Source of the DNA: Acanthaster planci
Taxonomy: Eukaryota; Echinodermata; Asteroidea; Valvatida; Acanthasteridae
Reading direction: 5' to 3'
Length of the DNA: 64,000 bases
Assembly: GCF_001949145.1 (NCBI RefSeq)
Contig: NW_019091578.1
Location: 234,859 to 298,858 of the forward strand
Of this stretch, positions 1-12,207 are shown piece by piece (positions within the stretch are counted from its first letter, which is position 1; each line of letters begins with the position of its first letter). The notes under the pieces are model-generated. The model did not search any database. It worked only from the letters and a program-made list of their open reading frames with translations, and was not told where the DNA came from. The position numbers were made by a program, and so were the translations under genes.

Positions 1-8
1 ATGGCTAT

Positions 9-180
9 TATGGACGATTCACAGTAGTGCGCCTCCAAGAGTTTACAACGCATTGGCTAATCACAATGGGCGAAATCTGTTGACCTTTTCCAAATGCGTA
101 TTGGGTCAACAGATATCTCACATTGTGATTGGCCAATGTGTTGCAGACTCTTGGAGACGCACTTTTGTGAAACGCCCGTA
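9..180. mobile_element. Foldback element / MITE with 77-nt arms
   Basis: Positions 9-85 and 104-180 are near-perfect reverse complements, with a loop of about 18 bases. Both arms carry the blocks CTCCAAGAG, CATTGGC/TAATCACAATG and ATCTGTTGACC. The outer ends read TATGGACG and, on the other strand, TACGGGCG, with TA at each edge. This is the form of a non-autonomous DNA transposon. There is no coding capacity. The left edge is close to the window start, so a target-site duplication cannot be fully checked. Confidence 0.8.
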
Positions 181-2728
181 TTGATTTAACTGTTTGGATT
201 GCATGCCAGCTACATTTGATAAGAGACTTTGTAAGCCCTTGTAACAAAAGGTTTCAAAGTCTTGGTTGGACTGGAGACATGGGAAACTTGAAACTATTAT
301 TGACTGTTGTAATGTGGGATATAGCGTTTGTTACACCAGAGGGATCAATGTGCTGTGCATCTTTGATGGGGTAGGGTAAAAAAAATGTATCCCATATCAT
401 GGCAATCAATGGATGATTTATTCCAGTTGTTATCAAGTTGTGACTTTGAGCTTTGCAGGAATATGTACGTGACATTTGGATATTGTGGCATTTTGCCATG
501 GGATACATAGGTTCCTTATACAAGGCAATGTATTGGATTTCATGTACAGCAACACTAGTCTGTTTTTATAGACTTGTCATGTGACCTTTTTTGACAAATT
601 AAATTCAACTAAAACATGATTTGACTTTGTATCACATGATTGTGTCCTTAATTTGCATTGATTTCTTTGCAAGTAAAATGTTATTTTCATGTTATTTCAA
701 TGCATTTAATGTGATTGCATTAATCTTCTAGTTAACTCAAAGTGGCTCAATTTGGCTGAAGTCCATCACCTTTGTACAGAAAGTGAGATTTAAAAGAATT
801 AGTTTCATAACTTGTTCTTGAATCTGTGTATCTGGTGTCATTTTTTATTTTGGTTTATGTGCTTTTTTTTTTCAAAGATTGTTCTTTTGTACATTTTGAG
901 TGGGGGGAGGGGTGTCTGGTTGTGGGACAGGCATCTACCTGAAGAGAGATAGGAAGCATGAGGGTGTGTTCCAGTGCACCTATGTCACATTGTCATTATG
1001 TAACCTTTTTGGAAAGGGTTACAAATCAGGCTTTTCTCAGCTTTCAAACCAGAATAAAAACAAGGATTGCAATAAAAACATCTGAGATTGGACCTCTAGC
1101 AGAATAGAAACAAACTTGCAAAATAGAGTTGGTGTCAAGAGTGCTGTGGCAACCCAATGTTTTTGATGGGGAAGCTGGAATAAAGTTCCCCTAAACGTTA
1201 TTTTAGCAAAAAATGCTCCAAAAAGTTGGACAGAAAAGTAGAGAGAAATACCATTTTGACAGGATCCAAATGTTAATGTCACACACACATGAAGATTTCA
1301 AGCAATAAAATTCATCAGTGTCTTTTTTATAGCTGCTTATAAAACTAGGCATTAACCTCACAATAATGGCATCTGTTAAATTAAAGTTTTTCCTTTTCCA
1401 TCCATCAGACATCATCTTAACATTTTGCTGGTACCGGGGTTATCGGTTTGTGATCACCAGAAAAACATACTGTCAGGAAAGAAAACCAAGGCCAGTAGAA
1501 TAAATGACAAATACGACAATTGTATCTCAAATTGTGGATTAAACTGCATATTAAAAATGTACATTTAACTTCCATAATTAAATAATTCATGTCCGTTTTG
1601 ATTTATTTATATTACAAAGTATTCTACCCTGCTTTGAATGTAAGAAATGTGCCAAATAACTTGTGTCCTTTGCTTAAAAAGCATGTTCAACATAGCTAGG
1701 GGAAATGTGCAACTCCAGGGATAAATTGGCTACCGAATTAAGTCATATGTGACATTTTTGTTACATATTTTCAAATGTTAAAAGGGCTTTCCGTTAGGAA
1801 AAGTCAATTTATATTGCATTGGTTTCTATTTATTATTTTCTAAATTGACCTTAATCCAATGTCTTGTCTTAAAATGTGTCTGTAATTGTCTCAACTATTT
1901 GGCTGTATAAAAAAAATTATTTCTTTCTGAATACAGCAAACATTCCTGAGGATGAACTTCCAGGTTGATAAGATTTAAGACTGTTACAGCAAGCAATGAT
2001 AAGCTTTGTGTGATTTTCTGCTGTGGGATATAGTGTTACAGTCTTACTCAGGTTACTAGCTAGCTCCAGTTACCTGAGAACTGAATGATGAAATCTCAAA
2101 ATGGAAGCCTCTTCAGTATCTATCGATAAAAGTCAGTTCCAAATTAGCTGACCACTCCAAAATGTAAATACAAATGACTTGAACCCTGTGTTGCAAAACA
2201 ACTAACATGAATATTTAAGTTGGTATTTGATGATACTGCAATGTGTAAGTTGGTACCAGCATGTTTGCGGGTGTTGGAGAGAAGACAGGTTGGCCTGGGA
2301 CTATAATGAATTGTTCAACTGATCTAGCTGCAGGCAATATATGAAACTTAAAACGCACCTGAACAATGTGCCACATCTATGGCGATTGTGCTGTATGATT
2401 CAGTGCCGTGCTGTGTTTCTTTGGCTTGGCTAGAGAATTTAATTAACCAGACCTCCGAGATGATATATACAAATGACAAAACCATACCCAGTCTGATTTG
2501 CAGGTTTCTGGGGATCCAGCAACCATAGTGAGCAGCATGCGTGACGGCTGCACATCTCACACAGTGGTTTAATTTATTTCAGTTTTCAAACAGCTGCTAG
2601 TAATAAACAATTGCAGAAACTCTGGACAACAGCTGTGGTTCCATAAGAGCAAATAAATATGGAATAAAAAAATAACAAACTCCTATGAGAAATCATTCAC
2701 TAGAGTGAGCAGATTGAAATATTTCAGA
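181..2728. other. Intergenic / upstream region of the SLC10-like gene
   Basis: Short open frames here have no recognisable domain and look random. A G-rich run lies near 900. A 5' UTR exon of the SLC10-like gene may lie here, because the bases just before its ATG (AATATTTCAG, ending 2727) resemble a splice acceptor, but no matching donor could be assigned. Nothing else is supported. Confidence 0.5.
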
Positions 2729-3069
2729 ATGGATGCTGATGATGGTTTAGATCTTGGTGAATTGGACACCACGGAGTATGTCTACATCTCCACCACTTGT
2801 TTGATGCTCATCACAACACTGTTGCTGAACATTGCCATGGGTTGTGTTCTCGAACCACGGGACTTCCGACGCCAGTGGAACACCTTAGGAGGAACATTGG
2901 CTGGGGCTTTGTTACAATACCTGGTGTTCCCTGCTTCTGCCTTCCTGATTAACCACTTGATGAACCTGCCTGGGCACTACAGCATTGCTATGACACTAAC
3001 AGCTGCTTGCCCAGCCAGTGCCTTGACTGCTTTGGTGACTTTTTACATCAATGGAGATGTGTGCTTGAG
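2729..3069 (+). CDS. SLC10-like exon 1 (residues 1-113)
   Basis: Encodes an acidic N-terminus (MDADDGLDLGELD), the first membrane helix with GCVLEPRDF after it, and helices 2-3 including LLQYLVFP and AACPAS. It ends at GAG|GTGAGT in phase 2. The N-terminus is short, like NTCP, with no cleavable signal peptide evident. Confidence 0.85.
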
Positions 3070-4662
3070 GTGAGTGGATTTTTTGTGAATTTTGCCAACC
3101 AAGCACTCACGAAAACCACCTCCATAAGCATTCTTCAACCCTTGGGATTGCCTTAGAAGTTATAATTTATCCTCATGGGTACAATTGAGTTCGTCAAAGT
3201 TTGACAAAGGAATAGCATACTTATTTGCAGATTTTTTTTCTTATTTCCTTTATTTTTCATTTTCTGGGTGCTCTTTTTTTGGAGTGAAGTGGCCATTTGA
3301 AATGTCTTTGATGGAACAATGTTACGTGTACTTGTATTCTGTTTCCCATTTTCACACAAATCACGTGAAAATGTGCAAACATGTTTTCAATCATTAGTCT
3401 TGGTTGCTTTATTCTCTTAGTTTCTGTTTGACAGCCGTCAATAGTGCCGTTTCCATTGGCTTTGCACCTGCCATGCTCCATCTCTACTCACGTAGCTGGA
3501 CACATCAAACGTTGCACATTGCCCTTTGGCCTTTGATTTCAGGATTGGTGTTGCACATTGTATCACCAATCATTGGCTACTTCATCAAAAGGAATTCAGC
3601 ATACGTGGCCTGGTTTGTTGAAAAGGTATGCTACACCACCAAAGTCAGTCTGAAAAATCTGACGATGACATTTTTCATTTCCATATAAAACCCTCCATAT
3701 TAATACAATAGCTTGAGCCAATTTACACAGCATGGAAACTTGTTAAGCAGGTTACCAACCAAAGTGCCTTGCTAAGTGTGTCATTTTCAACTAGTTCTTG
3801 GCTCAATACTGCTTATCACAGAAATTGGCTGAGCGATCTTTGCTGCTCACCACTTCTGTGAAATTAGGCGGCAACTGTTTGACTCATCAATTTGTGAGAG
3901 AAGCTATGAGTTATCTAGCACTTAAACTATTATCCTACACCTGTTATCTCCCTAAGATGTCAAGTCTGAATTGTTTATTGGCCTCTTTATTCCTTTTAGA
4001 TCTGCACTGTGATTGGTCTGTTGAGTTTTGTCAGTGATTGCATCCTTCAAGTGGTTGCCTTTGAGAGGTACATGCAGCACACCACCATTGGTATGGTCTT
4101 TGCAATCCTCCTCCTCCCATCTCTTGGCTGGATCTCCGCCTACCTCTTAGCTTGGCTCTTTCATCAAAACATCTGGAAGCGTCGCAGTATCTGTGTAGAG
4201 ATCCTACTTCACAATGTCTCCCTGGCTATGTTAATTCTTGGCACAACTTTCCATGATTTTGAGGCCAAGCTAGATGTAGCGGCTGTACTGGCCCTGTTTA
4301 ACCCCATCAGCGGTTTGTATGGTTTAATCGTTGTTGTGGCTTACAACCTGCGAGCTCCTTGGAGCAAATCTGGCAGCGGACGGCTTCTGAGAGCAGGAGA
4401 AGTCCAAGACTTGCATCCAACTATGAATGCAGGCGAAGACTCCGAGGAGGAAATTAACACAACTCCTAACAAGAAAGAAGTAAATCTGACGAGAGCAGGT
4501 ACAACAGAGAAACCACCTGCAGCTATGGTCTGGGGACCAATAACCGTATCAACGAGCCATGGCCAAGATAATCCAATGAAGCAAAATTCGACCGTGTCAG
4601 TCAAGGCACCTGATCCACCTCTGGCTTTAGTGCAGGGTCCAATCCAAGTATCTGTTATATAG
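2729..4662 (+). CDS. SLC10/BASS-family membrane transporter-like protein (whole gene, 3 exons)
   Basis: The CDS joins 2729-3069, 3421-3625 and 4000-4662 (1,209 nt, 402 residues). Splice sites are GAG|GTGAGT, CTCTTAG, AAAAG|GTATGC and CCTTTTAG, and phases agree (2, then 0). The protein is strongly hydrophobic, with about nine predicted membrane segments between residues 18 and 285, then a hydrophilic tail of about 115 residues, presumably cytoplasmic. Aligned by eye to human NTCP/ASBT it keeps the GC-x-x-E turn after the first helix, the QY segment (Q63), a CP motif (C94-P95), the NGD turn and the E-x4-N of the late helix (E249, N254). This supports membership of the bile acid:sodium symporter family. 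Substrate is unknown. The usual CPGG...SN is CPAS...TA and the usual Q before N254 is H253, so sodium coupling may be altered. The start is the first ATG in frame; the GTG further upstream is not used in animal nuclear genes. The tail holds a repeated motif (VWGPITVS and VQGPIQVS). The gene converges on the WNK kinase gene. Confidence 0.88.
3070..3420 (+). other. SLC10-like intron 1
   Basis: GT-AG intron of 351 bp between GTGAGT and ATTCTCTTAG. A 68-70 residue open frame inside it has no domain and is treated as chance. Confidence 0.85.
3421..3625 (+). CDS. SLC10-like exon 2 (residues 114-182)
   Basis: Begins by completing an AGT Ser codon (AG from exon 1 plus T). It encodes SFCLTAVNSAVSIGFAP and the following helix. 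This corresponds to the NTCP segment with the sodium-site Thr, and a Thr is kept here (LTA). Ends AAAAG|GTATGC in phase 0. Confidence 0.85.
3626..3999 (+). other. SLC10-like intron 2
   Basis: GT-AG intron of 374 bp ending in TTATTCCTTTTAG. No coding signal inside. Confidence 0.85.
4000..4662 (+). CDS. SLC10-like exon 3 (residues 183-402, stop)
   Basis: Phase 0 start (ICTVIGLL). Encodes the last three or four membrane helices, including VEILLHNVSLAML, which aligns with the sodium-site helix FETGMQNTQL of NTCP, then GLYGLIVVVAYNLRAPW and a Ser/Thr/Lys-rich tail ending in VSVI and TAG. No AATAAA was seen in the next 1.7 kb, so the 3' end is not placed. Confidence 0.87.
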   Translation: MCTVIGLLSFVSDCILQVVAFERYMQHTTIGMVFAILLLPSLGWISAYLLAWLFHQNIWKRRSICVEILLHNVSLAMLILGTTFHDFEAKLDVAAVLALFNPISGLYGLIVVVAYNLRAPWSKSGSGRLLRAGEVQDLHPTMNAGEDSEEEINTTPNKKEVNLTRAGTTEKPPAAMVWGPITVSTSHGQDNPMKQNSTVSVKAPDPPLALVQGPIQVSVI

Positions 4663-7600
4663 AAGAGTTCAACTCCGATATTGACTTCCAGATCCACGTC
4701 TTGAAATCAGAGGACATCAAGTGTTTGACAAGATCGAGTGCAGATTTTGACTGAGAATTTGCCTCCCAGTGAGATGACTGAATACGCTGTAATCAAGGCA
4801 TGGACCACTTTCTTAACACCTCCATAAAATCCAAAGGGCATTTATTTTCTGACACTGCCACCTGCTTTGACTGAGTTTGCTTTCTTTCCTTACTGCGGCA
4901 GACTTCTGCTTTGCACATTTTACACGGTAAACCTGATTTTTCGTACATAAAACTTCAGCTTACTGTAAAGCAATTCAAGATTCCTAACAAATCAAATTGA
5001 AGGGAAACTGTAACTTGAAAAGAGACCGACACAAAAGACACAGGACAAAGTGATGTGCTGGGGTAGCCGTTACAATGGGCTGTGCAATGTCTTTTATCCG
5101 TTTTTACTTCTTATTTGCTATTTCATTGCAACAACAACTCAAAGTAATGCATGATAACAGTATGCAACTCATTGGATAAACAGTAATTACAGAAAAGCTC
5201 ATTTAGTCCCATAGTTCTTCTGAGATCCTTCGGAATTTATGATCAAAACCCAATATGTGCACCTCATCGTAACACACTGTAGATTGAGTTCTTTTCTTGT
5301 TTGCTCTCTTTCCTTTTTTGTGTGTTACGTGTACGTGTGAATTGAAACCACTTTGTGTATAAATGTTAAATATTTGGGGTTATACAAGGGACAAATACCA
5401 TTCTTATTTCTTAATTGTTACATAATCATTAACACATTAATCAATATATTGCAATATACAAGTACATAATAACTTATTAGTAACAAAAGAAATTATACAG
5501 GAAAAAAGTTAAAGTGAAATTATCAGAGAAATCCAACCAAGTTGAAAATATAATGTTCAGAAAGGTAACTGTGGAAAATGAAATAATTACCAGGTTTGTG
5601 TGGAGAAACAAACTAATTTCAGTAGTCATCCAAGTGACCTAATGCGGCGTGTCTGAAATCAATTTCAGACAGAAAGAAAAAGGAAAAAAATTACTGATGT
5701 AAGTTCCTTCTTACCAGTTTCAACTAAATAACTGTTAAGTTGCCATGTATGCATCAGTTACTACTTACAGAAACAAAAATTCTTAAACCAAAAAAGACAG
5801 GTATCAAACACTTGATTCCTTTTAATATTTCACAGGTGTAACATCAATTGATATCAGCAGAGCTTACATGGTTTTCCCAGATCCCTTTTCCAGATCTTTC
5901 CAGTAATATTAAATTCTCAGAATTCAATTTGGAGACATGTTGGTCTTATGTTAGGGAACATGGTTAATCAAACTGTCTTTTACCTGCTATGTGTCCTATT
6001 TTCAAATTAACTTAACCAATACATGTGTGGGGGGGTCCAATGAAGTGACCTATAAAACTGAAGTTGTAGCATTTTGAGTACATTTTGAAAATAATCTTAT
6101 ATAATTACTGTAGGAATATTTTGTTAATAGTTATAAATAAGTGGAGGAAACGGGCTTACAACTTTTTTGCTGAGGTAACAATACGTAGCGATTGGTTTTA
6201 CATTTCATCCAATACATGGTTAAATCCACTACAGGTACATTTGTTACTATTAAACAATGTAGTATGTGCCTGATTAAAATTTGTCTGTGTGATTCATCTT
6301 GACAGACTGTTCCACAACAGAGGTTGTAGATGGCAACTATCCTTCTTGTAACCACTTTTGCAATGGAGGGTCAGTACAAAATGTCTGCTCATGTGTCTCC
6401 CCGAGGAACAAAAGCTGTTACCAGAAAAATGGCTGCCATGCAGAACCTCAATTGCATTAAATGTGTTGGTTTCATGACTAAGGAATAAAAAAGTGTTCAA
6501 GACAAAACAACAAAAGAATGGTGACCCAAAAGGAAGATGTATTTGCAAGGTGTTCCCCATCCCAAGAAATGCTCCTTCTCCTCAATGTCAACAAATCTCA
6601 TCTTGGTATACCCCGATTCCTTGGAATACAATTTTCTTGTTTGTTTTTGGAAGGCAGCTGCTACTGTGTGAACTTCAAGAAACAGTGTTTTAAACTGGCA
6701 CCATTTAATGACATTAGTTATGCATTATGACTTTCCTATCACAGCTTGGTATGCTACTGCTCTAGACAAACAGGTAATAAGAACTGATGACTAGGGGTGT
6801 GCAACTTTTGATACAAAAGCTATAATTGATTGAAGTGCATTTTATATAAAGGGGATAAGTGCAAAGGCAATATGACCGAAGTTTACTACTTCACTGCTAC
6901 TCTTAAATACACCATATATTGTGTAGTCAAAGTATGCAAAGGTATACAATCTTACAACAGGATTTCCTGGCTTGTTTTGTTTTTTTTTTGAAAAGGCCTT
7001 TTTTACACATGTACACATAGCACATTACAATCTAGTTAAACAGCTCAAATTAACCCTGTGAAATTTATGTCCCTTCCATCAGAATACAGCCAATTCAGAA
7101 GACGGACAAATGATGACATTCCACCATTAGTCTGTAGCCACCTGACCTAGCACATACATGTACCTTCCTTCATACTATATAGGTATCATATAATTGAACA
7201 AATTTTAATCTGTTCATGTCATGGACAATGTAGTCATAGTGCATTAAAATACAGAAACTGGCCAATACCTACACACCTGTAAAGACCTGTAACCAATTTC
7301 ACGAACCCAGTAAGCAGGAAAATTGACTCAGCAAGACAGATTACAAGCCAAAATGTTACAAGGTGTAATCACTTCACATTAGTTCTGTTATTTTTTCTTG
7401 TTTAACTTAAAGAGCCTTAAACATTCCCTGCTTAGGATTGGTGAGGAGTTGGTCACAGTTATGCCACACTGGAAAATGTGACAAGAAACACTGTGTACAA
7501 TCAAACTTTGATGACTGGTGTTGTTATATTTTAACAATTTCTCATATGTAAGTTCCCTAGAATAATTTTACAAAGATTTAACACTACAATAGCCTTTACA

Positions 7601-9955
7601 CAAATACATTTAAGCTGGTTGATGTCTCTTACTGTAGAGAAAAAAGATAAATATCAGACAGGAGCTTTAGGAAAAACCAAAACACAACTGAGGAAAAGAG
7701 ATTTTTTTGTGCCTTTCAAAATTCAAAACTGGGCATAAGAGGGACCTATTCCAAGAATGAACAAAAATATCAAACCTGTACCTTCATGCAGAAACTTGTG
7801 AAAGCTTATATATGAACCTGTGTGCTTACAGAAGTATGAGACTGGAAATGACACCAACAGTGTCTCAGGAAATTCAAAATATCCGTTTGATTACCTCATG
7901 AATTTATAAACACTACTGCTTGAATTTTACTTCAGTGATTTCACTTTTCAGTTTGTTGACAGAAGAACCATGACCTCAACTTCAATATTTTGTTTTGGTG
8001 GCATTGGTAGAATATACTTAATTGTGTTTGTGAGAAGAACCGGAACCCTGTGCTCAGTTGATTTCCTTGTGCAACAGGAGACTGTGGTAAGTGTAGGGTA
8101 TCTACCCAAGACTAATTTCAGAACAATGTCTCACTTTACCTTTTTGAGGTAAGAAACATGCACATGGGCAAAAAGTATATGTACAGATGCACAGCTCAGT
8201 AAAATTTCTATCCACAACTAACGGGGTGTTGTAGACTATATTAAATTTTGGTGGAGAAGTAAGACTTGGAATGGTATTAGTAAACTTCTTTGTAATATGT
8301 AATCAGTTGAGGTTACTATTTTTAAAATGTTTGATGTTCAGTAGTGAAAGTTATCAGGTGTGTCATAAATAGTCAACAATGCAAAACAAGTCCCTTATAA
8401 TTTTAGTAATAAGGCAGACATTAACATTCAATTATTGGTACAGATTTTGGTGGTGGATGGTTACAGTATTGTACAATCTTCAAACAAGTGCTCACACACA
8501 ATAAAACTTTACAATTGTTAATTACATAACACGTAGAAATGGCTTAAGCAGCTTCAAAACTGTGATGTGTATACTATGTAACCAATGCCAATTAATATTA
8601 TGGAAGCTGAAATAATTTGTATTCAAATGGAACTTAAGCTAGGGTAACTTGTAGATGGCAAACGATCAAAGATTCTCACAAGAAAGCACTAGAGCAGAGT
8701 GGGAAGGGGGTGTGGTCAGTAATTCAGAAACCACTGGCAAGGTTGATGTTTGTATCATTGGAAAAGATTGAAGCAGACTGTCTTTGGTACGGGCACTTTG
8801 AGAACCACAGATGCTCTGATAAGTTTCTATAGTGCATTTCCATTCTGTCATGTTTAAATATTTGTCAGTAAGATGACATGAGATATAACTTATTTGCTGG
8901 TGTATTATTGGACATTTTCATAGCCAAATTAATTTTGGATTCTTTCACTACTAACTTTTTATAGATTTCACTTCTTTTTTGATTGGTTAAACTTACCCCT
9001 AGCAATTAAGCAGGCACATTCTCTTGAATTTTACAATTCCATGTTTAAATAATATCAATAATAACAATAATAATAATACAGTTATATTTACAACAGTTTA
9101 TGTGCAGCAAAAAGCATCACCTTTTATCAGATGCATTCTAGCACTATGCTTCATCAGCAGCAATAAGGAAAGGCAATGGCTATTCTGCATCAGGCAAAGT
9201 GCTACAAAAACTTGCATATTAGGTTGCCATTCACACCATTTTAGGCTTATTTCATACACATATGTACACATTAATGACACTGCGAAGATACGGGTTCATG
9301 TTAAAACGTAAGTACAGTCATTTCAACCCACTGTATCTCTCACAAGTCCAACAGAATTCGAAAACTACTTTTAATATCTTCAGTATACCCAAACCCACTA
9401 CAGAAATATCATTAAGATTATAGCTGCTATCCAACTAACAGGGGAACTACGAACTAACAACTATTCAAGAAAGTGCTAATTCTGCTTCCAACTTGTCAGG
9501 TCTTCAGTTACAAAAAAGAATTGCTCCTTTAATTGAGATAAATGCTGAGTGGTTCGACATGTGTATGGGCTGTTGAAGCTGGCTTATCCAGAGGCAAGTG
9601 GACAGTCTATTTGATGATACAAATCACAAACACATCTTGCAAGGCATGACGTCTAACTGCCTACTAAGACTTCACATCAAACAGTCTTGGTATCTATGCT
9701 AAGGTATAATCCAAATATGATGAGATCAAACTCTTGAAGTTAATGGATGAAAGGCAAAAAAAGCATCACCACGATCTTTCCTCATTTTTGCTTGGGTCAT
9801 GACATGAGCCAAAAGCTCAGTGGCTCAAAGTTGCCGTCTATGAAGTACCTGAACAGATTGTGTGAGTTTATACGTCATCCAGCATCAAGTGGTTAAATAC
9901 CATTACTGACTGTGTCTGATCTTCTCACATTGCCAATAATCAAGCAAGAGCAAAC

Positions 9956-9978
9956 CCACACACACACACACACACACA
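9956..9978. repeat. (CA)n microsatellite
   Basis: About eleven uninterrupted CA units, a simple repeat in the convergent intergenic region. Confidence 0.95.
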
Positions 9979-10580
9979 AACAAAGAAAGCAGCATAAGAT
10001 CACAAACCATTCATTTGTCTTCACGCCTCAATTTGAACTAAAAAAGGCAATATTTGTTATATTTGGACAATTAGAATATCAACCACCATTAGACAAGATA
10101 TAATACAGTTGAACCAGGTGGCAGGTGTATATGATACAGAAAAGGTCCCTTTACATGTGCACAACGCTGGAATGGTGATATTAAAGTTTATAACATATGG
10201 TGCTTCATCCAATGACTAATACATGTACATAATAACCCACTGATTAACTGCTTGGAATAATACTTGAACACGAATACTTGATACACATATGGTGTGGTGC
10301 TTTCACGTGCGTAAATATCACAACGATCAGAACTGATGGTCAAAATAAAAATGCTCCTGTGACTGAAATCTCAAATATTCATGCAGATACAATTCCTAGA
10401 GCTGCAATTAGCATCAATGGAGACTTTAAAATACATGTACTTGGTGGCAGCAAACTCTCCTACATTATGTTTAGCTTACATGCACCCTTTAACTAATCCA
10501 TGAAGTTCTCAGAACTCTTTACTTTAATGGACAGGTACTAGTCCTACCCCAAATAATGATCACTGGTCAGACCGTAAGCT

Positions 10581-10586
10581 TTTATT
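10581..10586 (-). terminator. Candidate poly(A) signal for the WNK gene
   Basis: Plus-strand TTTATT reads AATAAA on the minus strand, about 535 nt past the WNK stop. It is the first canonical hexamer downstream apart from the one overlapping the stop codon itself. No transcript evidence. Confidence 0.25.
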
Positions 10587-11120
10587 TTGCTAAGAGCCAC
10601 ATGTAAAGCCGATCCATCAAATAAATGATGCTGCTCTTACAGGTGTCTCAACAAACAACATGCAACCAAGTCTAAATTGAGTAGTCACAACTGGCACTAT
10701 AAAATGTCAAATGGGTAGTCAAAACAGGCATCCTTGTTTAGTAACCCCTCAAGTCCTGAATCCTTCCAGTTATGAGACCTTTTCCAACATGCTAGAGAGA
10801 TCAGGTTTATCTTTTGCAAAAACCTGAGCAGGTACTTTGCCAATTTTCTTAGCCATTATCTTTATACTTGTAACTTCAAGGGACACCAAAATCTGCAGTG
10901 GTTGGGTTCTACTTTCTATATTCCTATGAAATCCTCAATAACTTCCTAATGGACTTTAAAGGATCTGATAGAGTTGGGCTGAGGCCCAAATTCCTAAGGA
11001 ACACACGTGAATGCACCACCCATCTTGCCAGAGAACCCAGATTGGATGGAATTAATTTTCATCGTGTTATTAATTGTTTACAATTGAATTGTACATTTGA
11101 ATAAACAGGTGACCTTGAGT

Positions 11121-12207
11121 TTATTCCTGCTGACCGCTAGGCTTTCCTGTTCCCCCTCCTGAGCCAATGTTACTCTGCAAATCCTGTCTCACTTGATTCT
11201 TGCGTAGTTCATTCAGGCTCATCTTCTTTTCAGGCTCTGTGACTGCCGTTCTAGGAGGCGCTTTAGCTATTTCAGCCAGTTTGAACTGATCCTCAGTGAA
11301 GACAGGCTTCTTACCAGATGGTTCGATAGAGGATGCAGACATGACCTCTTTGGGGTCATGGGACGTGCCTCCATCAGCCCTGTACTCGGCAAACTTGGTT
11401 GGAGGCTCCTCTCCTTCAGGAGTAATCACCGGTTCTTGAGTGTCACAGAGACTTCCTTCAGAAGGAGTTGGAGAAAAGACACGCTTACCTCCTGACTCAT
11501 GTACATAGAACACTGGCTTGGAAGTCTGCTGAGCTGCATCAAGAGAAGCAGAAGCTGAGGGGTCCAATGGAGCTGGTTGTGCCCCTACACTGCCCATGTT
11601 GTTCACTTCTGTATTTGCCACGGTTGGAAAGGTTGTTGCTCGCTGCCGTGCCTCCAGTGTATCTGGGAGCCCACTGCTGTTTAGGCCTGCAAAACTCTCA
11701 CTTTTATTAAAGAGAACTGGCGTGGGTGGTAGTTGTGGGAGCGTGGTAGGCACAGATGGTGGCACTCCAGCTGAACTCATGTCCACTCGACCAAATCCTG
11801 CTGGTATGGTATACGGTGTGATGGAACCCCTTTTAGGGTAATACACTGGACCAGGGCCAATCAGCTGTCCCACAGACGAGACGCTAGTCAATGTGGAGGA
11901 GCTACTGGCAGTACTAACACCCACAGGACCCTGGATCTGTCCACCCATGAGAGGGACCATACCTTGATGCCAAGCCCCAGGCATGTTGTACACACTGGGA
12001 TCTTGTGGCATTGCAAAAGCTGGTGGCATCGGATAGCCTTGTGGTAACAAGCCACCTTGGAATGGGTAGAACTGATGACTAGCCATCTGTTGGTACACTG
12101 GTGGAAGATAGGCTGATGGTAGGAACATCTGAGCTGAGCGTGACTTTTGGAATTTCTTCAACTCCTCTTGTTGCTTCTGAAGCAGCTGTATTTGTTCTTC
12201 CCTGTGC
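11121..12207 (-). CDS. WNK: WNK exon 17 (residues 1926-2287, stop): coiled coil and Pro/Met-rich tail
   Basis: Begins [20 protein letters not shown], completing the C-terminal coiled coil that in mammals mediates WNK-WNK pairing. After that come [18 protein letters not shown], a Pro/Met/Gly-rich stretch, Ser/Thr-rich segments and a basic end ([13 protein letters not shown]) before TAA at 11,123-11,121. No RFXV motif was seen in this exon. Confidence 0.93.

Larger units (their letters stand above)
4663..11120. other. Convergent intergenic region with both 3' UTRs
   Basis: The SLC10-like stop (plus) and the WNK stop (minus) face each other across 6.5 kb. No open frame here has a recognisable domain. 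A minus-strand AATAAA at 10,581-10,586 could end the WNK mRNA with a UTR of about 0.55 kb, but a much longer UTR is possible. A (CA)n tract lies at 9,956-9,978 and an AAT-rich stretch near 9,050-9,080. I see no RNA gene. Confidence 0.5.
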
